Shown: one piece after another, positions 35,440 to 45,800 of the stretch
Position numbering within the stretch: the stretch's first letter is position 1
Layout of the letters: the number at the start of each line of letters is the position of its first letter
Assembly: GCA_028023455.1 (NCBI GenBank)
Contig: JAQFVV010000013.1
Coordinates: forward strand, 13,960,258-14,024,257
Direction of reading: 5' to 3'
DNA: 64,000 bases
From: Epiperipatus broadwayi
Lineage: Eukaryota > Onychophora > Udeonychophora > Euonychophora > Peripatidae
Notes under the pieces: generated by a model
What the model was told of the DNA's origin: nothing
Seen by the model: only the letters and a program-made list of their open reading frames with translations
The model's database searches: none
Made by a program: the position numbers and the translations under genes

Positions 35440-37639
35440 TAGGTAATCCCCTAGTTGCGAACTTAATTGTTTTCTGATGTGTGTTTGGAAGTTGAAATTG
35501 TTTGAAAGTAGACGTATGTAAAAAAAAAAAAAAACATCAAAAAGGGTTTTCAAAATATAGTAATTATTTTTTATTCATTAGTATCTGGAGTTTTGTTTAC
35601 ACATTTATCAAGAGTTAATTGAATCGTATTCTTTTTATTCTCTTGATAAAGAATTCAGTAACATTGTGCCTTTTTCTATTGCTCTTTGTACACAAGATCA
35701 CATTCTTCCATGACAGTCAAAAATTTGTCAAAATGTATGAAGACTTTATTCATATTCTTGATTGTCAAACTCTTAACAATAAGTTCATTATCAGGTTCTT
35801 CTTCATTTTCTATTTCCTTTATCTCTTGTAGTTTAATCAAGTCTTCATTTGACAGAGGTTCTGAGTGAGATTGCATTAATTCATCAATATCTTCATCAGT
35901 GATATCTAAATTTAATTCATTCATTACATTGACTATTTCAGTTGTGATATCTTCAGAAGTTTCTTCAATGTCCATAGAAGCATTTATCATTGTGAATATA
36001 TTTTTTTCAACAAGCTCTCATTGTTGACTCTCTTATTTCAGCCCACACATCCCCAATAATATTTACTGCATTCTATTTATTATAACTTTTCCAAAAATAT
36101 CTTAATGCAGTCCATCTTTCTTGTCAACTGTCTTGATTGCTTGAGTCATTATTCTTCTCATATAATACTGCTTAAAAGTAGCTACCACAGTTTGGTCCAT
36201 AGGCTGTATTTCATTTATGGTATTGGGAAGGATAAACACAACATTAACTTCTGGATATAAATTTTGTAGGGATTTTGAATGTCCAGGAGAATTGTCTAAG
36301 AACAATAGTGTTTTAAATGGTAAATTATTCTCATTACAATATTGCCTAATAGAAGGCACAAAATGATGTGAGAACCAATCTTGAAAAAGCTGTTCAGTAG
36401 GCCAGGCTTTAGTATTTGATTTCCAAATGACTGGAAGTATTCTTTTATCTTTTCCTTTCAATGATCTAGGATTTTCTGTCTGATAAATTAGCATTGGCTT
36501 CAATTTAAAATCAGTAGCTAAATTATCTCCAAGAAGCAATGTTAATCTGTTTTTAGAAAGTTTATGCCCAGATGCAACTGATTCTTCCTTTGCTAAATAT
36601 GTACATGCAAGCATCTTTTTCCAAAATAATCCTGTCTCATCTATATTGAAGACTAGGCATGAAAAATAAGCTCCAAGTTTAATGATATTACAGAAAGTGG
36701 AAATAAATTCACTGGCAGCTTTCTTATCTCATTTTAAATTTGTGAAACCAGCCATTGCTTGCTACAAATTCAACAGCAGAATCTTTTTTCAATTCTTTCT
36801 TTCAATCTTCATGCACACTAAAAGCCTTAGATTGAATAATATTTCTCCATTACTCTGTTATCTCTTTTTGAAACAATCTTTGAAGAAGAAATATTTCCAC
36901 AATTTTTAACATATTCATTAATTTTGTTTTTGTTTTTCACAACTTTATATATTGTTGATCAGTTTAAATTATATGAACGTGCCTACAATTGAAGCGAAAG
37001 ATTCACTATTTTCAGAACATCTAATTATATCCATTTTTGTCTTGATCATTTGGGGTTTATGAGACCTTGATTTCTTTCTGGTTGTATCAATACTGCTGTT
37101 TTTTTGTTCCTCATTCATGTTTTTAATTAATAAGAATGAAAAAAATTCACTAAAACAGAAATATATATACAGTGTATATGTAACATAATCGTGCACAAAC
37201 TGCTTTTAAAAACAAGTAATCAAGATGATTCTGTTCAAGACAGTCCATGATGATGCTAAAAATAAAAGTAATTAATGTCAGAGAGTTGGGAAGATTTACT
37301 GTATTTTATAAAAGTTCTTATTGTTCTCTAAAATATACTTTTAATTATTTTGCAAATTCCAAAGTTTATTATTTTTTAATAAAAATTCAATTACGAATGT
37401 ACGTAAATAGATTTTTTTATCATATTCTGTAAATTTGTAGCGTTAATTACTAAAAGGATTTTTTTTTAATTATTAAAATACTAAAATACTGTACAATTTT
37501 GAATACACATTTCTTTCTGCAGTATATAGCACTAATTATACATGAAAGTATGTGCATAGATAAAGATCTAAAGTTCAAAAGCGATTACATAATAGCGAAA
37601 TGTTTATAATTCAAGTGTTCATAACTAGGAAATTGCCTT
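35440..37639 (-). mobile_element. Tigger/pogo-like DNA transposon, full length
   Basis: Imperfect terminal inverted repeats (WAGGYAATYYCCTAGTTRYG pattern) at 35440-35463 and 37616-37639 are flanked by a TA dinucleotide on each side (35438-35439 and 37640-37641), the target duplication of the Tc1/mariner superfamily. The element is exactly 2200 bp and contains one decayed transposase on the minus strand. It lies in intron 1 of the second cyclase gene. Confidence 0.82.
35676..37118 (-). pseudogene. Tigger/Jerky-type transposase (CENP-B-like), frameshifted
   Basis: Starting at the ATG at 37118: a basic N-terminus (TRKKSRSHKPQMIKTKMDII) and a Psq-type helix-turn-helix ending STIYKVVKNKNKINEYVKN after a frameshift. 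Then a CENP-B DNA-binding segment (EFVASNGWFHKFKMR, about 36750) and, after another shift, the DDE core: FNIDETGLFWKK (first Asp, about 36635), LLFLDNSPGHS (second Asp) and LPNTINEIQPMDQTVVATFK (third Asp region) in the frame at 36102-36614. The C-terminus continues FWKSYN...AVNIIGDVWAEI and the acidic frame at 35676-35990. At least four frameshifts or stops make it dead, though all three catalytic Asp blocks remain readable. Confidence 0.88.
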
Positions 37640-37641
37640 TA

Positions 37642-38440
37642 TATGTATTTTATTTTGTTTAATCAAATATTGATTCAGTAAAATTCATTAATTGATATTT
37701 ATAATGTATAAATAATTACTTATATATTATAAATACGATTTTGTGCAATTTTATTGAATCAGTATTTGAGAATACAAAATAAAATATCTATGATATAAAT
37801 CATTATATATTTTATTTTCTTGAATGTTTTATTGTGAATTCTGATTCAGTACATAAAATTGCTATCAAAGAGAAACGTTCTTGATTTATGCTAGATTTCA
37901 AATAATTTTAATTCCCTTTAATCTTGAAAAAGATATTTCTGCAGATGCTACTTACTGATATTGTTAATAAAATTTTGAGAAATTAACAAAATTTGAATAC
38001 AATTCAGATAAATTATTTTTTGGATAAATATTGCACAATTTGCAAAATTGTACTCTTGGTTGGCAATACTTAATGACGACAACTTAGTATTTAAGAAAGT
38101 TGACTTCAGCCAATTTTTGACTGTTGCCACAATTATATAAAAAAAAACAAAGTTTTAAGTTATGGTAAATTTCGAATCTTTTCTTAAATGGGGTGATTGC
38201 GTTACCAATTATGATTTAAAAGTATTGAATTCGAAAGTAATTCTTTTTTAGATGAAATTAGACGATCAGTTTCTTAAAGAAATTGTTTTATGTCTAGTTT
38301 ATCGAATTTTATATTTGGAAATACTTTCAATTCTGCAACAATTTCCTTTGCACTAATTAAAGAAAATTTAATTACATTTCATAATAATCAGCAAAAATTT
38401 TTTATAAGATTTTTCAATTTGAATTTGTGATACCAATATC
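37642..38440. other. AT-rich intronic/intergenic DNA
   Basis: No features supported; the 60-codon minus-strand frame at 37948-38130 is likely chance. Confidence 0.4.
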
Positions 38441-38729
38441 CATATTAAAACTTTACTGCTGTATTCCTGCTGTGCCACAAGTATGACTAGGCAGCCAGCA
38501 AATGAATATATACATAAAAAACTCACAATATTTTAAGTAATCAGAATAGCAAATAGTCTGCAACAACACAATCTCAACAGTTCACTAATGTTCAATTTCC
38601 ACAATGTACTTTTAGGCTGGCTGCTACAAAAATGGTTCACAATGGGCTCAGTTTACACACATCTTGGCCCCAGTCCAGTTTAGCTGCACATGAACACATC
38701 ATAGTATAGCACTGCAACTGACTTTATGT

Positions 38730-39020
38730 TCCTTTCAGCTTCCGTCTCTGCAACAGTCTACCTGTAACTCCACTTGAAACTGCTGGAAACTCAACTCTTT
38801 GTTTAGCTGCTATCTGGATGGTTTCCTCAGGATATGGTCTTCCAATCTCTGTGGACTTATTCAGCTATTGCCTCTGAACCCATTTCCACTGAGCACAGCA
38901 CATTAACTGAAGCACTGACACCATATCTCTCCTACACCAGAGTTGAACTGTAAAGTTAACTGGACATGCACTCAAATGGCCCAATGTACTTGTTAGTACT
39001 CTTTTTATAGCTTTCTGATA
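38730..39020 (-). promoter_or_regulatory. TATA-containing promoter or LTR-like block
   Basis: On the minus strand a TATA box (CTATAAAAAGAG, about 39000-39012) is followed by about 280 bp of distinctly less AT-rich sequence, ending near a GTAGAC donor-like site at about 38757. Similar blocks occur at 41.44-41.73 and 62.18-62.52 kb. These could be solo LTRs or real first exons; no coding sequence follows that I recognise. Confidence 0.3.
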
Positions 39021-39800
39021 ACTGCTATAATTGATTACCTTCTCCATATAAGGTAAGGTCTCTTATCTGGAAATATTTGCAATTTGGAATTTTATTGATT
39101 GCCATTACATTAATTCTTTAATTAACTTTTTATCAGTTATCAGTTCATGATGTAAAAAAATCTCTCTAATAAATTCTAGTTTTTCTGGAATGCAAAAACT
39201 TTGTTGTGTTCTGTCTATCGGGTCAGCCACTGAGAAGAGCTATTTCTAGCTAAATTGCTAAAAATATGCCATTTCTGCAGCCGCAACTAAGCAGATAGCT
39301 TTCTTTCTATGATAAAACACAGAAAGAGTTCATTTATTCAGCTGCCAGCTTCTGCCGTGGCTTTTTTCTATTCTCAAAGCACAGAAGAAAGCCTTTATTG
39401 GCTGCCATGGTTGGTTGTGTTACACACTTTATCCTAATCCTGGTTTGTATATTTTGGCTACAGTATCATATGATGACTGGTTCATCTTTTTTTGTTTCAT
39501 ATGAACTGACCTACTGGTACATTCTAACACTTTTAACAGTATCATCACTGTTCCATCAGGACTTTGTTAGTGTCACAAATTGGATTTTAGAGTGAAGCAC
39601 AGCACTATTTTCAAAATCATGATGAAAGTAACATATCATAAGAAATCATTCAAGACAGGGAAGATGGCTTCTTCCAACTATCAAAATTGCCAATTTCCAG
39701 ACACCGGACTCAGATTTCATTACAATAGTTTGTTATAATTATTAATAACTTTATTGGGTAAATTGCAATCGAATTTAGACACACACACACCACACACCAA
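39021..39800. other. Mixed-composition DNA, unassigned
   Basis: Less AT-rich than average (e.g. 'cagctgccagcttctgccgtgg' near 39345). The 65-codon frame at 39398-39595 looks hydrophobic but has no domain or splice context. Possibly the remainder of the LTR-like block to its left. Confidence 0.25.
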
Positions 39801-39807
39801 AAAAATG

Positions 39808-40145
39808 CAGTGTCTGATTAATTACTGTCCATAAAAGGGTAAAATGTGATTTAATTTTTTATTACAAAAATTACTGTAACTTTTCTGATATGAGAAAAAA
39901 AAATATTCAAATTTGCCTGTCCAAATAAGTCTCCACTATATTTACTATTATTTGTTATTAAAAAAAGTTAACATAATTTTAGATATATACACACACACAA
40001 ATCTGATTAATTACTGTCCAAAATAAAAGGGTAAAATATAATTTAATTTTGTATTAAAAAAGTACTGTAACTTGTCCGATAAGCAAACTAAAAGAAAAAA
40101 AAAAAGCCTGTCTCTGATTAATTACTGACCCCAAAAAGGTCAAAA
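39808..40145. repeat. Three diverged tandem units
   Basis: 'tgattaattactg' followed by 'aaaagggtaaaat..tttaatttt.tatta..aaa.tactgtaac' begins near 39815, 40004 and 40116. The units share about 80% identity where comparable; spacing is about 190 and 110 bp. Subterminal repeats of a transposon are one possibility. Confidence 0.65.
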
Positions 40146-41439
40146 TCTGCTTTCATTGTAAATGGCTGGCCCGGGAATGTTATATCAATGTGTTTTTGCT
40201 TAGTATCAACATCATCAGGTGGCTGTCACGATAGATCAGAACACAACCAAAACTTTTACAAAATACAACAATTTCCATAGGTATTATTTGCAATAGTAAC
40301 TGGGTAGCATTGGGACCAAAAACATCAAATTCATTTAAAACTTAAACAAGTGTTTATTCACTCATATCAAACTAATATATATATATAGACAAAAATTAAA
40401 GCATTTAATATTTGTAGAATATAAGATTTCTAACTCTAGACTTATCTTCAAGTGATATGACTATAAATTCTGTTTATGCACACTTAGTAAACCATGTGTC
40501 ATCTTTACTAACATTTTTTACACACACAGAGACAACTTTATTAGATTATCCGCAATTTAGATATCAGTCCAGTTTCTGCATTAATTTGAATATTTTAGCA
40601 TACATCAATTTTACTAAGTCCAATGCATGCTTATCACATGTAAATTCTCTAGAATATAATTAATTAAGGATAAATTTATTCATATGTTGTCTGATTTTTA
40701 CAATAAATATGGACACTTTATTTACAATCAAGTAAGTATATTATAATGTTTTCCATTTTGTTAGACCTCTACACGCTAATATAAACTGTGCGCGAGTTGA
40801 TCAAACTATGTCAAATAAGAAGAAAGTTGTATTTCTATTCTAAAAACATAGCTATATTTCCTGATCAACTCGGCCTATTAATAGTTGAGAATTATGCTAT
40901 TGACGAAATCAGCTCTTCGCCAGGACCTTTTATTCTAAAGAGTCCACTGAAATAGTCAAATAATGTCTCACGAATAAAAAAAAAAAAATACTTTTAACTT
41001 AATCGGTATTGCATCATACCGTAACGAGAATTATTTTTTTAAGATTAATATTCCTGGGCTTATTCAAACATATTGGCAAAGGTAAATTACATTATAAATC
41101 TTATTAAACTAATAATAAATTAATAAAATAATAATAACTATTATTAATAACACACAAATGAAAATTGGTATTAGAAATATTTTTTATTCTAATAGATTAA
41201 AAAATAAAATTTGAAAGGCAATTATTTATCAAATAAATTGGAGAGAACACATTTGATTCAGATGTGAAATATTAATAAAAAATAATAACAGTTAAACAAT
41301 TAAAAAGTTCTTGATTAAATAAGAGTCTCTTGATCAATTAAATTAAAGTCACTATCGGGATTCTTTTATACGTATATTTTTAAGAATTGTTTGCGAACGT
41401 TTAAATTTGTCACAATCAGGATAATGAAGCATATCTTAC

Positions 41440-41725
41440 CGGTAAGTTTTAGTGAATTCACAATGGTTGTAGATAACTATGCATAGTTTTTCAGGGTTAA
41501 AATGAGCTTACGGCTTTTGATTATTAGTTGATCTTGCGGTCCATTTTCCTAGTCGGTCACGAAAGCTTTTCTGGTATCCATCTTCAGAAGCTCCAGCTCA
41601 CTCTGACATGCCGAATTACTTCAGCATAGAGCAATCTTAGATATATTATTGTTATCCACGACCAACTAGAGAAACCAACGAACAAGATGTTCCTCCAATC
41701 GAACCCCTCCTTTTTATACTAGAGG
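41440..41725 (-). promoter_or_regulatory. Candidate minus-strand promoter and first exon (or LTR)
   Basis: TATAAAAA at 41711-41718 (minus strand AGTATAAAAAGGAGG), with an expected start near 41685. About 245 bp of non-repetitive, higher-GC sequence follow and end at ACCG/GTAAGATA (GT at 41439-41438). No obvious ATG-initiated ORF of note. Architecture fits a spliced 5' UTR or a retroelement LTR. Confidence 0.35.
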
Positions 41726-42034
41726 TCCAGTTTTTGGACTTCTGTGCATGCTATTATCATGGTGTTTTGTGTTTCATAATCTTGTTGATTTTTTATAAAC
41801 TTTACGTTATAAAGTTCTCTTTTTTTTATCAAGTTTTCGGCCATGTTTAATTAGCTAAAATAGTTTTCTTTTAGTTTATCTTTTTACTTGCTTTTGGAAT
41901 TCTTTTGTTCTCTCCAATTCTACTTTTATTTCTGATTACATAAAAAAAAATACAAAAGAATAATTTAACTTTCATTGTACATTATTTTTTTAAATGCCAA
42001 TATATTTGCAACGTATAAAATTAAATGTTACAAT

Positions 42035-42145
42035 ATACATAACCATACATACTGTGATATAACTTTTGCAGACAGTACCTACTTACTATATACATAGCCA
42101 TACATATTGTGATATAACTTTTGAAGACAGTACCTACTTACTACA
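42035..42145. repeat. 55-bp direct tandem duplication
   Basis: 'atacataaccatacatactgt...gacagtacctacttacta' occurs twice in succession, with only a few differences. Confidence 0.85.
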
Positions 42146-42207
42146 TTTACTTCATTTAGTAAGACATATCAAAATACTAAACACAATCCAAATTCAAATG
42201 AAGTAAA

Positions 42208-42222
42208 TTTATTTGCGAGTAA
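42208..42222. repeat. 15-bp target-site duplication, left copy
   Basis: 'tttatttgcgagtaa', repeated perfectly at 42637-42651. Confidence 0.8.
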
Positions 42223-42339
42223 ACAAATAAACAGAGCAAAACTCTCCATACAGTATTGCCACCTGTGCTAAACAGAGTAATCAATGGATGCCAGAAGGTT
42301 TGTGCATAAAATCCCTATCCAATGCCTACTCATCCAATA

Positions 42340-42381
42340 TCCCCAGACTAGTTTCTGGCTTATGGCCTTCATCAGTGAGAA
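42340..42381 (-). ncRNA. Type I hammerhead-ribozyme-like motif (minus strand)
   Basis: The complement reads stem I TTCTCA, core CTGATGA, stem II GGC-CATAA-GCC, GAAAC, a 2-base loop, GTC, then stem I TGGGGA. Stem I forms six pairs including G-U. As in the other copies, the 10.1-11.1 position is A-A. Confidence 0.6.
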
Positions 42382-42431
42382 GCTTTGGATCTGAGATCAC
42401 TGCATCTAGATCTTAGGATCTAATGCAACCC

Positions 42432-42473
42432 TCCTCACTGACGAAGGCCACAAGCCAGAAACTAGTCTGGGGA
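42432..42473 (+). ncRNA. Type I hammerhead-ribozyme-like motif (plus strand)
   Basis: Stem I TCCTCA (42432-42437) pairs with TGGGGA (42468-42473), six pairs with one G-U. Core CTGACGA at 42438-42444, stem II GGC/GCC around loop CACAA, GAAA at 42458-42461, minimal stem III AC-TA-GT and GTC, with cleavage expected after 42467. CTGANGA tolerates the C at its variable position. Confidence 0.65.
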
Positions 42474-42636
42474 TATTGGATGAGTAGAAATTGGATAGGG
42501 ATTTTATGCACAAGCCTTCTGGCATCCATTGATTACTCTGTTGAGCACAGGTGGCAATACTGTGTGGAGAGTTTTGCTCTGTTTATCAACAATTAATGTG
42601 CTAGTATAGGAGATGTGATCATGTGATACTTAGTGG

Positions 42637-42651
42637 TTTATTTGCGAGTAA
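42637..42651. repeat. 15-bp target-site duplication, right copy
   Basis: Perfect repeat of 42208-42222 immediately after the element's end 'cttagtgg'. Confidence 0.8.
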
Positions 42652-43339
42652 TTTATGTTAGTGGTAAATACTAAAACAAGCAATTTATGGTACTGGGTAT
42701 CTTATATATTTCACACTTTCAAGGTAACATTCCAACTAGTTTCTGATATAGATTTTGGAATAAATATTTTAAATGCTATTTCAATATATTTCAGAACTTT
42801 GCAGAACTTGAAAAAATATTATGTATGATTTATCATGTTCCAAAAAATGACATTACAAGGGCAGATGATTTTGAAATGTCTCCAAAATTTAAATTCAAAT
42901 TGTGACTTCCAGATAACACATTGTATGCTTTAGAATGTGTATGAAGAATGTGTGCTTGCACAACTTTATAAATTCTTCTCATGCAAACCTATTATCATGC
43001 CCATCGTTCTCAATAACTTCTTAAATCCAATCCCTATGTTTTTAATACCCTTTCTATTTTTAAAAAATAGCTCCTTTCTCGTCAAATTTTTTATTGTTTC
43101 AAAGCATATAAGTCATTATTGAATAATTACATGCTTATTGAATATTATAATAATTAATAAAGCAAGTCATATATAACATGACATTACTTTTATGTGCATT
43201 ATTGAATATTACATGATTTTCTATATTCATCTATACTAATATCTCTTAACACAATGGATAATTGTGTTTGATGACTTATATCGGGAACATAATTTAATAA
43301 AAATGTGAAATATTTAGCTTTTTTTAATAATTTTATTAT

Positions 43340-44290
43340 TTCATTTCTCACCCTTTTAGCCTAAAAAATTACCAATGCAACTTCATCTGAAAGCCAAATT
43401 GTGTTCTGTAAATATAAAATTAGCAACTATTTTTTCACCCATACTCTTTAAGTATTGTTTTATTTCTGATTCTTCTTTCATATTCTTTATTAATTAGTTT
43501 TTTCTAATTAATTTGTACATCAGTAATAAATCATGTTCCGATCTTTTGTGACTTTGTGTGAATTAGTACCTAAAGAAAATAATGTGTGTGCCTAATACCA
43601 TATTGCATCTTTGGTCTTTGAGTAGAGTAGTCATCTTTATTCTTGATGTTTCTTATTTGTCAATTTCCTTAGATAGTAATTTTTCAGACTAACTCCTGTT
43701 ATTTAACTTTTTTAAAAAATTGTAGCTTTTTAGTTAGTCTATATTTAGCAAAATAATCATTCCAAAGTTTTCAGTTGTAATATCAAGCCATGTACAGGAC
43801 CATTGATGTCAACATTTTTATTTACTTGTTTACCAAACAAAATTTTTTTTTATTTTATTATCTTCAATTTTTCACATAGCTGGTCAATTACTCACTCTTC
43901 ATAAATGGAAACTGGCTTTCTGATAATATTAGGTCATTGATGTTGAACCATGCATTTCCATCTATCTATTATTTTTTAACAGCAGCAATTTAAATTTCTT
44001 TTCTTCAATTAATTTATCCTTATCAACTTTTCCCTTTAATTGAAAAAAAAAGGATTGTCCTTTTGATGATTTTGATTGTTGAATTGAATAATTTTTCCCA
44101 TTTTGTCAGTTTCTGTTTTATCTTTCAATAACAATAAATACTGATTCTTCATTTGTTGTACAAATAGCATGGTCTTGGTTTCTAAAAGTTTTCCAATAGG
44201 GTCTCAGCTGCTTTGCTGCAACTTTTTTTATAAACCCTCTGATACTTTTTCCCAGTATATTTTTATCTCTACCAGCCCCTTCACAGAATT
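43340..44290 (-). other. Possible decayed ORF, unrecognised
   Basis: On the minus strand, pieces read like protein: RQFCEGAGRDKNILGKSIRG with FIKKVAAKQLRPYWKTF at about 44290-44170, and KDDYSTQRPKMQYGI-like text around 43620. These are broken by many stops and match no domain I know. It might be an old transposon ORF. Confidence 0.2.
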
Positions 44291-44524
44291 GTCTAAAAAA
44301 ATAATATAAAAACTTTCAAAACAAAAAAATGATAAAATTTTAAAAAGTTTCAAATACATTAAATTTCCACTAACATTATTAAATATATTTTTGTTACTAT
44401 ATTATTTAATTATTGTTTCAATATACACCTGGGTCTCATTTTATGCGGATTATTTTAATGCGATTTTGAAGTTATGTGATTCATATTTCTTCTTAATATC
44501 TTTCATATTTCACTATATTTATTA

Positions 44525-44722
44525 GATATCAATAAATTTAAATTATTAATAACTTATTTTCACTTAATTTTTTTTCTTTCAAAAATATAATGTTATATTA
44601 GCAGCTAATGTGAATATGACCTGATATCAAGAAATTTAAATTATTAATTACTTATTTTCACTTAATTTTTTTTTTTTTTTTCAAAATATAACGTTATATT
44701 AGCAGCTAACATGAATATGGCC
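44525..44722. repeat. 98-bp tandem duplication
   Basis: 'gatatcaaNaaatttaaattattaa...gttatattagcagctaa' occurs at 44525 and 44623. The main difference is the length of the T run. Confidence 0.85.
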
Positions 44723-45089
44723 TGAAGATGTATTTATAATGTTAACTTCTATGTAAATAACCTATTTATACTAATGAGTAAATAATAATAATAATAGGTT
44801 TATACTTACATATAAAAATATCGCAATAAATATTCAAAAAATTTAAACTTTTAAAATGTATTTTGTTATATATAACAGAAATAAATAATCTTTTAAATTT
44901 TTAAATAAAAAATGAAGATTTTATAAACTGAAAATAATCTTTTTTTTCTTTTTTTTTGGAATTGTCTTTCTAATGATAATGTATAATCTTTTTGTTTTGA
45001 TTGCGATGTCATTTTTTTAATATAGAAACAGAAAGCTATTAACACAGCTCAAGACTGAAAGTGGTGCTAGCTGTACATTACATCATGAA

Positions 45090-45179
45090 TAAAAATAAAG
45101 TGGCTAACAGGTTTTTCTGAGCATAATTGCTGAGAGATTCTTGACTTTGTTTAAGGAGAAGCCACAATACATCACATCA
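45090..45179 (+). mobile_element. 5'-truncated LINE insertion (3' end only)
   Basis: 'aataaagtggctaacaggtt' to 'aggagaagccacaatacatc', nearly identical to the end of the LINE at 4.43-4.52 kb, with the same CATCA-type tail. No ORF2 remains. Confidence 0.85.
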
Positions 45180-45711
45180 AATCTGATTTCTTACCAGTTT
45201 ACAAATGAACGCTAGCAGTAATGATTAAAATATGTATGAAAAATGTAAAATTAAATACTGCAGTTACTAAAAAAAGTAAAAAAAAGTTTGTCTTGTATTA
45301 ATTTTTTTCAAATATTTGAATTTTTTTATTAGTCATACTTTATTTACTTATTTTTTTAATGCGAATTTTGAAGTAATTTTTCCTTGTTGCTTTGATTTTA
45401 TGCAAATTCTGAAAATTGCAGACCCTATCCCCCATTTTCAACATAAGTTAAGTCTATTTTTGTGTGATTTTTTTTAATGTGGGTTTTCTGTGAAACCTAT
45501 CTACCACATAAAACGAGACCTAGGTGTATATATTAAACAATTTGTTCTATTTTAATATATGTGTTTTTATCTCCAGATTTATTTTATTATAGAAATAAAT
45601 GAATAAAAGATATAAGGCATTTATCAAATAATAAATGATTCAAATCCTATTTTTGAGTTGTTCTCATGGAAGCGCATGGAGAAAAAAGTATTTTTTTTCT
45701 TTTATATGTCA

Positions 45712-45800
45712 TAGCATTGGTTGGGAGGTGAACCCACAACCATCTGCAACCAACTACTTGCTTTCAAGGCAATTGCGATGACCTCTCAGCTGATGTCAAA
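45712..45800 (-). repeat. tRNA-Ser-like pseudogene or tRNA-derived SINE head
   Basis: The complement has a box A-like AGCTGAGAGGT, an anticodon arm TTGC-CTTGAAA-GCAA (anticodon TGA, serine) and a T-arm GTGGG-TTCACCT-CCCAA. The acceptor stem does not pair well, so a functional tRNA is unlikely. Confidence 0.45.

Larger units (their letters stand above)
42223..42636. mobile_element. Palindromic hammerhead-bearing element, compact copy
   Basis: 414 bp between perfect 15-bp direct repeats. Inverted arms run from 'gcaaaactctccatacagta' (42236) to the palindrome centre near 42410 ('gcatctagatcttaggatct') and back to 'gtggagagttttgctctgttta'. A terminal unit then follows (caacaattaatgtgctag...gatcatgtgatacttagtgg). 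Two hammerhead-like cores sit in the two arms, head to head, and both keep every invariant core base. The long duplication indicates target-primed or similar insertion rather than a classical cut-and-paste transposase. Confidence 0.85.

Noticed and set aside
40165-40240. Hammerhead-like words on the minus strand (CTGATGATG...AGCAAAAAC...GATATAAC)
   Set aside because: The layout recalls Penelope-type hammerheads, but GAAA is replaced by AAAA, stem II hardly pairs and no cleavage triplet follows; too weak to call.
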